This document shows, in pieces, positions 58,591 to 64,000 of a stretch of DNA of 64,000 bases (its first letter is position 1; the number at the start of each line of letters is the position of its first letter). The stretch is from Xanthobacter sp. NM-59 (lineage in GTDB: Bacteria > Pseudomonadota > Alphaproteobacteria > Rhizobiales > Xanthobacteraceae): contig NZ_JACBFQ010000006.1 of assembly GCF_021401125.1 (NCBI RefSeq), forward strand, positions 124,001 to 188,000, written 5' to 3'. The translations under genes were made by a program, and so were the position numbers. A model generated the notes under the pieces. It was not told the origin of the DNA, did no database searches, and saw only the letters and a list, made by a program, of their open reading frames with translations.

Positions 58591-60055
58591 CGGCGGGAAT
58601 GGGGTGGACGCCGGGAGCTTCCGCAGGCGCCCCGGCAACGCGCGCCGCGATGGCTTCCGCCCAGGCGGTCACTTCGGGCACGCCCATCAGCTCGCCAACC
58701 GACCCGCGCGCCAGCGGACCTGCAACGAGCAGATTCGGCTGCTCCACCCCGTAGCGGTCGAGCACCACGCCCTGCGGCGACGTCCACAGCCCGAGCCCCA
58801 GCGGATCGGACTGCAGCAGCCCCTGCGCGGCGAGGTCCTTAAGGACCGGGTTTGCCGCGATGACCGACCCGTGGGCGGGCCCGGTGGCAATGACGATCCG
58901 CTCCACATCAAGGACGGGCGAGGCGCCACCACGCAGCGCGATGCGGACGGCGATGCTGGCGCCGACGCTCTGCGCCGAAACCAGCCGCCCCGCCAGCGGC
59001 TCCAGCCGGCCGGCCGCGATCTCACTTTGCAGCGCCTGATAGGTCTGCGGCGCGATGCGAAAGCGATGAATATCCCAAAGCCCCCGAAGATGGCGGACCA
59101 CCCGCCGCCGCTCAGGCCAGGGCAGCGCGGCCCAGATGCGAGGCCCCTGCTCGCGGAGCCGATCAAACACGGCGTGCCATGTTCGCCCGGCTTGCGCATC
59201 GCGCTCCAGCTCGCGGCGCACCCGGCGCAGCAGCCCCACCGCGCGCGTCTCCCTCGGCTGCGTGAAGTCGGCGGACGTTGGCGACTGCGCCGGCCCGTGA
59301 GGTTGCGACCGGCGGCCGTGGCGGGACAGCATGTGAATGGACGCGCGATGGGAGCACCGCCGCAGGGTGGCCACCACATCGGCCCCCGTCAGCCCGGAAC
59401 CGACAATCAGCACGCGGTCACTCGGGGCGATAGCGGAAAGCGCATTGCAGCCATAGGCATCCGCCACCAGCCGCGGATCATCCCGAAATGCGGCCAATGC
59501 GCCGGGAACCGCCGGAGCGGGATGGGCGACGGCCAGCACCACCCGATCGGCGACGACCTCTCCGCCGCCGTCCAACCGCACCGCATAGCCCTTCCCCCGC
59601 TGCCGCACGCCCGTGGCCTGGGCCCGCAGATGCTCGACCCGCCCGCTCTCCAGCAGCGGCCGCAGGTGGTGCGCCACATACCGGCCGAAGATCTCGCGCG
59701 GCACGAAAGCCTCACCCTCGGCCGTGCACGCCCCGTGCGGAACGCCCGGCCCCTCGCGGGACAGCAGCCAGCGCTGGAAATGCAGCGGATCGCTGGCATC
59801 GAGGCTCATCTTCCGCTCGGGCACGTTGAGGCGATGATCTGGATCCGGCGTCGCATAGGCAAGACCCCGGCCCAGCTCCGCGCGGGGCTCGACGATGATG
59901 ATGCGGATCTCGCCCGGCCGGGTGCGGCGTGCGAGATGCCAGGCGACCGCAGCGCCCGAAAGGCCCCCGCCAATGATGACGACGCACGATGGCCCACGCG
60001 GCGCTGTCCGCATGCCGGCTGGCCCGCCCCCTGTGCCTTCGGATGAACTCATCAA
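58580..60055 (-). CDS. FAD/NAD(P)-binding protein (PF13454 type)
   Basis: 491 residues. The FAD-binding N-terminus is CVVIIGGGLSGAAVAWHLARR, then GRGLAYATPDPDHRLNVPERKMS, characteristic of FAD-NAD(P)-binding family PF13454; VLIVGSGLTGADVVATLRRCSHRASIHMLSRHGR is a second dinucleotide fold. Members include hydroxylases and L-lysine-oxygenase-like enzymes, and some accompany siderophore or organosulfur genes. Specific function unknown. It overlaps the decayed monooxygenase remnant at its 3' end, suggesting the remnant was truncated by a rearrangement here. Confidence 0.8.
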   Translation of the reverse strand: MMSSSEGTGGGPAGMRTAPRGPSCVVIIGGGLSGAAVAWHLARRTRPGEIRIIIVEPRAELGRGLAYATPDPDHRLNVPERKMSLDASDPLHFQRWLLSREGPGVPHGACTAEGEAFVPREIFGRYVAHHLRPLLESGRVEHLRAQATGVRQRGKGYAVRLDGGGEVVADRVVLAVAHPAPAVPGALAAFRDDPRLVADAYGCNALSAIAPSDRVLIVGSGLTGADVVATLRRCSHRASIHMLSRHGRRSQPHGPAQSPTSADFTQPRETRAVGLLRRVRRELERDAQAGRTWHAVFDRLREQGPRIWAALPWPERRRVVRHLRGLWDIHRFRIAPQTYQALQSEIAAGRLEPLAGRLVSAQSVGASIAVRIALRGGASPVLDVERIVIATGPAHGSVIAANPVLKDLAAQGLLQSDPLGLGLWTSPQGVVLDRYGVEQPNLLVAGPLARGSVGELMGVPEVTAWAEAIAARVAGAPAEAPGVHPIPAGTP

Positions 60056-60275
60056 ACTTCACCTTCCCGTGGCATTGCGCACCAGATCCGGGCTTCAACT
60101 CCGACCCGGAAGCGCCATCGCTCCCATCGGCGCGTTTTCCGCCAAAGGCCCTTGCGCCGCCCCACACCAAGAGCAGCACGCCATGCTGGCAATCCCGCTC
60201 ACGCAACGGACAGCTACTGAACGCCCGTTCCGGTGAACCGGATGCCGGCCCGCGTGCATAACTCGCATCAGCGCC

Positions 60276-61121
60276 CTAGAGTTTCAGCAGGCGAGCAGCA
60301 TTTCCATAAAACAGCCTCTCCAAGAGGGCCTCATGGAAGCCCACTTTCTGAAAATCCGCGATGGTCTGGGTGATCGGGCGGAACGGATAGGAGGAGCCGA
60401 ACAGGAACTGGTCACCCAAAAAGCTGTTCACGGCCTCCACATAGGTCTGCGTTCCGGGCTGAAACAAATACATATCGGGAATGAGAAAGACATTCTCATG
60501 CCGAAAGGCGACGCCGACGATCTGCTGAACATTCGGCCATGAGCCGTGATAGACGGCAATCTTCAGCCGCGGAAACAGCCGGGCCACATTGCCGATGGCG
60601 GCGGGATCGTTGAAGCGGGGGTCCGGCGTGGTGGGGCCACTCATCAGAAACAGGGGCACATCCAGCGCCACTAGAAGTTCGTAAAGGGGAAAATACACAG
60701 GGTCGTCCGCGTGGCGGGCGGGCGTGCCGAATCCGGGCTCCAGATCGATGCCCTTCAGCCCCAGCACCTTGATGGCCCGCTCCGCCTCATCGAGCGCCGC
60801 CTGCTCGCCCTCAACCACCGGATCCACCGCGCCGATGCCCTCAAGCAGCGCAGAGCCGGCCACGATCCCATGGATGGTGTCATTCGGAAGGTGCTGGGTG
60901 GGGGTGTGGCGGCCCACAACCACGGCCTTCGCGAGGCCCGCCTGCGCCACCTCTTCCAGAAAGCCTTCCGGTGTCGCCGAACGGATGAAATGGGTGTCGC
61001 TCCCCCGGGTCCCCACGCGCCGGTTGAGCCAGCGCGCGGTTTCGAACTCCGCCGTCCCGGGCGTTCTGCCAAAGAAATCGTGCAGATAAGCCGGCCGGCA
61101 GCGCATATCGATGATCTGCAT
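60276..61121 (-). CDS. amidohydrolase-2 family protein lacking the HxH motif
   Basis: 281 residues. TIM-barrel metal-dependent hydrolase of the amidohydrolase_2 type: GLKGIDLEPGFGTPARHADDPVYFPLYELLVALDVPLFLMSG, PRLKIAVYHGSWPNVQQIV, and LFGSSYPFRPITQTI. The usual N-terminal HxH metal ligands are replaced (IIDMRCRPAY) and the terminal aspartate of FGSDYP is serine, so the metal site differs from classical members. It lies 10 bp after the ssuD-like stop in the same direction, so both are probably one operon. Function unknown; it may act on a product of the monooxygenase. Confidence 0.75.
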   Translation of the reverse strand: MQIIDMRCRPAYLHDFFGRTPGTAEFETARWLNRRVGTRGSDTHFIRSATPEGFLEEVAQAGLAKAVVVGRHTPTQHLPNDTIHGIVAGSALLEGIGAVDPVVEGEQAALDEAERAIKVLGLKGIDLEPGFGTPARHADDPVYFPLYELLVALDVPLFLMSGPTTPDPRFNDPAAIGNVARLFPRLKIAVYHGSWPNVQQIVGVAFRHENVFLIPDMYLFQPGTQTYVEAVNSFLGDQFLFGSSYPFRPITQTIADFQKVGFHEALLERLFYGNAARLLKL

Positions 61122-61130
61122 GAGCGCCTC

Positions 61131-62276
61131 TCAGCTCGCCGCGACCTGCCGCACGGCTCGAATGTCGAAAGCGCCCCCGGTCTGCGCGCCGCGCTGCGTC
61201 ACCGCCCCCTTGCCGAGCAACGGGAACACCAGCTCCGCGAACCTCAGGGATTCCTCAAGATGCGGATAGCCGGAGAGCACGAAGGTATCGACGCCCAGGC
61301 CCTGGTATTCGCGCAGCCGTTCCGCGATCTGTTCCGGCGCGCCCACGAGCGCAGTTCCGGCACCGCCGCGAACGAGCCCGACCCCGGCCCACAGGTTCGG
61401 CCCCAGCACGAGCCGGTCGCGCCGCCCCCCGTGCAGTGCCGCCATGCGGGCCTGCCCCACGGAATCCATCTTGGCGTAATTGGCCTGCGCCGCCGCGATA
61501 TCCTCATCAGTCAGGCGCGAAATCAGGCGATCCGCCGCCGCCCACGCCTCCTCCTCCGTCTCGCGGGCGATGACATGGAGCCGCACGCCGAAGCGCACAG
61601 TGCGCCCGTGCCGCGCGGCACGGGCGCGAACGTCGGCGATCTTTTCCGCCACGGCCGCCAGCGGCTCGCCCCAGGTGAGGTAGGCGTCTACATGCTTGGC
61701 GGCCAGTGCATGGGCGGCGGGCGAGGAGCCCCCGAAATAGAGCGGAGGATAGGGCCGCTGCACCGGCGGATAGTAGTTTCGGGCGTTATCCACCTTCAGG
61801 TGACGGCCCTCGAAGCTGAACTTTTCTCCCGTTTCCAGAATGCGCCGCCACACGGTCAGGAACTCGTCCGCCGCCTCGTAGCGCTCGTCATGGCTCAGAA
61901 ACACCCCGTCTGCCGCCAGCTCGGCGGCATCGCCGCCCGGCACCAAGTTCAACAGCAGCCGGCCACCCAGGGCTTGGTCCAGCGTCGCTGCCTGGCGGGC
62001 GGAGGCGGTGGGCCCCATGATGGAGGTTCGCAGCGCCACCAGCAGCTTGATGCGGCTGGTTACCGGAATGAGGCTGGCCGCCGTGATCCAGGGGTCGTGG
62101 CAGCTGGAGCCGGTGGGGATCAACAGCCCATCATAGCCGAGCCGCTCCGAAGTCACCGCGATTTCGCGCAGATAGGCGTTGGTCGGCTCCCGCCCGTAAT
62201 CCGAAGTTCCAAGGTAACGGGTGTCGCCCGAAGTGGGCAGAAACCAGAAGATTTCGGGAGAGGAACCAACGGCCAT
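61131..62276 (-). CDS. FMNH2-dependent alkanesulfonate monooxygenase (SsuD type)
   Basis: 381 residues, exactly the length of E. coli SsuD. Bacterial luciferase-like TIM barrel: [16 protein letters not shown] at the start, [83 protein letters not shown], and [22 protein letters not shown]. It releases sulfite from sulfonates using FMNH2 supplied by a separate reductase, which is not adjacent. ATG 62276 (MAVGSS) preceded by AACG; the longer frame belongs to another decayed gene. Confidence 0.85.
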   Translation of the reverse strand: MAVGSSPEIFWFLPTSGDTRYLGTSDYGREPTNAYLREIAVTSERLGYDGLLIPTGSSCHDPWITAASLIPVTSRIKLLVALRTSIMGPTASARQAATLDQALGGRLLLNLVPGGDAAELAADGVFLSHDERYEAADEFLTVWRRILETGEKFSFEGRHLKVDNARNYYPPVQRPYPPLYFGGSSPAAHALAAKHVDAYLTWGEPLAAVAEKIADVRARAARHGRTVRFGVRLHVIARETEEEAWAAADRLISRLTDEDIAAAQANYAKMDSVGQARMAALHGGRRDRLVLGPNLWAGVGLVRGGAGTALVGAPEQIAERLREYQGLGVDTFVLSGYPHLEESLRFAELVFPLLGKGAVTQRGAQTGGAFDIRAVRQVAAS

Positions 62277-62439
62277 CGCATTTTTCCTATCACGGGGTGC
62301 GGCGCCGTCACCCAGATCGGCGATATTCCCGCATTCATCCTTTGATAGGCCCCGACGCATGGCCGCGGCCATTCCAAAGAACGTGGCCAGTTTAGGAGAA
62401 GACCTTCGCGGCCGATGCTCAAGGGAGATCAATATTCTC

Positions 62440-62820
62440 CGCCGCGCAGGGGCCCTCAGTTCCAGGGGGCGGCGCGGATGCACGCCATTCAGATACCAGT
62501 TCCCCACATGGAAGAACTTCCACCGCACCGGATCGCGCAGGGGCTGGACCCGCGCATTGCACCAGTGCTGGTCGAGCCCGAACTGGGCAAGGGCCGTGCG
62601 CGAAAAGCCGGGCGCGCCGAAGTGCTTGGAGATGAAAAGGGACCAAATGTCGCTTTGGGAATAACGCTCCAGCGCCGCCTTCAGGACGGAGGCGATGGCG
62701 TGCGGCAACGTTTGGGCAGCGACATCGGGCGCAAGGCTCGCGTCCTCGTCGCGAAGAAAAATTCTTCTCGCCACCACCGGCTCAATGCAAAACGCCTGCT
62801 CTGTGCGCGTGAAATATGGA
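62440..62820 (-). pseudogene. C-terminal remnant of an acyl-CoA dehydrogenase/DszC-like monooxygenase
   Basis: The minus-strand frame upstream of the ssuD-like gene reads [14 protein letters not shown], then [21 protein letters not shown] and [13 protein letters not shown]. This follows the C-terminal end of SfnB/DszC-type acyl-CoA-dehydrogenase-like flavoproteins (RHWRNAR...HDPVRWK...GN..LNGV). No start, no N-terminal domain and no flavin site are present, so it is a fragment. Confidence 0.6.
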
Positions 62821-62965
62821 AGACGTAACTCTCGCTTCCGCGCGGCTGTTCTGACTACACTTGATGCACTCGGTACTCCACTGGCCAACGGCTGCAAAAA
62901 GCCGCCCCATCAGAAGATCTTTTCGCCCTCCGAACCTCCCTTCGCGGGCATGAAGGAGCCTTACC

Positions 62966-63232
62966 GTGACCGTGCATGAGTTCCGGGGCACGTTCCCCGA
63001 CACCGGAAAGCTGAAGGCGCGCTTCAGCCCGCTCTTCGCGCGCATCACGGAAGGCGCCATCGAGCGCGAGCGCGAACGCATTGCGCCCGTCGAGCAGATC
63101 GCGAGGCTGAGGAATCCGGGTTCAACGCCAGCCACAACCTGCTGATCTACAAGGAGCGCAGTCTGGGCGACAACGCGGCGAACGGAACCGAGCCGATCTA
63201 TGTCTGGCAGATCGCGGCCATCGCCAGCTGAT
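62966..63232 (+). pseudogene. N-terminal remnant of an acyl-CoA-dehydrogenase-like gene, frameshifted
   Basis: From GTG 62966 the frame reads MTVHEFRGTFPDTGKLKARF then LFARITEGAIERERERIAPVEQIARL, the N-terminal helix region of DszC/SfnB-like flavoproteins, then runs into a stop at about 63145. In another frame the DNA continues as FNASHNLLIYKERSLGDN...PIYVWQIA to TGA at 63230, which looks like the tail of a different gene. It is a deletion-fused fragment. I could not identify the second part. Confidence 0.5.
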
Positions 63233-63396
63233 GCGCCGCCTCGCGGCGGCCCGTCGCGGCCGCGCAGCTTGTCCCCGAAAGCCAACTTCAATCCACCACG
63301 GCACCACGAACCGGAGGATGTCGCCATCGCGCCCTCCGGTCCGCCATCACGCGCCGCCGCATCGCCCGAGGGCAGCGGACATGACGAGGACTTCAT

Positions 63397-64000
63397 ATGA
63401 CCACGAAGAAACGCATCATTCTCAATGCCTTCGACATGACCTGCGTCGGCCATCAGGCGGCCGGCACCTGGCGACACCCCTCCAGCCAGGCCTCGCGCTA
63501 TAACGACATCGAGTACTGGACCAACCTGGCGATCGAGCTGGAACGGGGTGCTTTCGACGCCCTGTTCATCGCCGATGTGGTGGGCGTGTATGATGTGTAT
63601 CGCGGCTCGGCGGAAGCAGCGCTGCAGGACGCGGCGCAGGTGCCGGTGAACGACCCGTTCGGCGCCATTTCCGCCATGGCGGCGGTGACCAGGAATTTGG
63701 GCTTCGGCGTGACGGCGGCGGTGACGTTCGAGCACCCCTATCTGCTGGCGCGCCGGCTCTCGACCCTCGACCACCTCACCAAGGGGCGGGTGGCGTGGAA
63801 CGTCGTGTCGTCCTACCTCGATTCCGCCGCGCGCAATATCGGCATGGATCGCCAGATCGAGCATGATGCGCGTTACGATCTCGCGGAAGAATACATGGAG
63901 GTCGTCTACAAGCTCTGGGAAGGGAGCTGGGAGGACGGGTCCGTTCTGCGCGACAAGGAGAAGGGGATTTTCACGGACGCCTCGAAGGTCCATCCCATCC
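63397..64000 (+). CDS. NtaA/SnaA/DszA-family FMN monooxygenase, 3' end outside window
   Basis: About 201 residues of the N-terminal half are visible from ATG 63397 (MTTKKRIILNAFDMTC), with GAGGA seven bases before. It is a luciferase-like TIM barrel of the NtaA/SnaA/DszA branch: GTWRHPSSQASRYNDIEYWTNLA, FDALFIADVVGVYDVY, FEHPYLLARRLSTLDHLTKGRVAWNVVSSYLDSAARN, and YDLAEEYMEVVYKLWEGSWEDG. These enzymes oxidise aminopolycarboxylates, sulfones or related compounds with FMNH2. With the ssuD-like gene it suggests sulfur-source use. The same family left a broken copy at 58015-58590. Confidence 0.85.
   Translation, partial: MTTKKRIILNAFDMTCVGHQAAGTWRHPSSQASRYNDIEYWTNLAIELERGAFDALFIADVVGVYDVYRGSAEAALQDAAQVPVNDPFGAISAMAAVTRNLGFGVTAAVTFEHPYLLARRLSTLDHLTKGRVAWNVVSSYLDSAARNIGMDRQIEHDARYDLAEEYMEVVYKLWEGSWEDGSVLRDKEKGIFTDASKVHPI

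Overview
The window is high-GC DNA from an alphaproteobacterium, most likely Xanthobacteraceae (Xanthobacter/Azorhizobium-like). This is inferred from the mix of a nifH gene, a two-Mop-domain ModE regulator, the ethylmalonyl-CoA pathway pair ccr/ecm, an Azoarcus-type group I intron in tRNA-Arg(CCT), and a ketone-carboxylase cluster. No database was searched; all names rest on reading the protein and DNA sequences.

Layout. 1-10 kb: small enzymes and membrane proteins (alpha/beta hydrolases, AI-2E-family permease, AraC regulator, flavin reductase, DUF3775, ChaB, PEBP, phosphoribosyltransferase plus hydrolase). 10.2-12.8 kb: MgtA-type P-type ATPase. 13.2-16.7 kb: a tightly overlapping gpsA-ggpP-ggpS operon that should make the osmolyte glucosylglycerol. 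16.8-17.2 kb: intron-containing tRNA-Arg. 17.7-21.9 kb: class A beta-lactamase, DUF938 methyltransferase, SNase-like protein, M48 lipoprotein protease. 22-24.9 kb: TPP riboswitch plus thiO-thiS-thiG-thiE. 25-33 kb: alpha carbonic anhydrase, rpsA, ccr, a GlsB-type protein, ecm. 33-36 kb: lrp/dadA pair and a YqeB-like protein. 36.2-39.1 kb: orphan nifH with a sigma-54 promoter, modE, and an unknown small gene behind a Mo-box-like palindrome. 39.3-41.9 kb: LysR, cupin, alcohol dehydrogenase.

41.9-57.9 kb is the most interesting part. A minus-strand operon encodes five carboxylase subunits whose order and sizes match the acetophenone-carboxylase type (apcA-B-C-D-E), followed by an outer-membrane channel gene. 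Upstream lie an AcoR/AcxR-type sigma-54 activator, a CobW-family GTPase, a thiolase and a secondary-alcohol-type dehydrogenase. I can read -24/-12 promoters with exact GG-N10-GC spacing in front of four transcription units: apcA, cobW, thiolase and dehydrogenase. This suggests one regulon: alcohol to ketone, ATP-dependent carboxylation to a 3-oxoacid, then thiolytic cleavage to acetyl-CoA. No acyl-CoA ligase or CoA-transferase is present in the window, so that step must be encoded elsewhere. Acetyl-CoA could enter the ethylmalonyl-CoA pathway represented here by ccr and ecm.

58-64 kb holds a flavoprotein, an amidohydrolase-family protein, an SsuD-type monooxygenase, and a partial NtaA/SnaA-type monooxygenase cut by the window end. 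Interspersed are broken remnants of an NtaA-like monooxygenase and acyl-CoA-dehydrogenase-like genes. This looks like an organosulfur-utilisation region that has been rearranged and is decaying.
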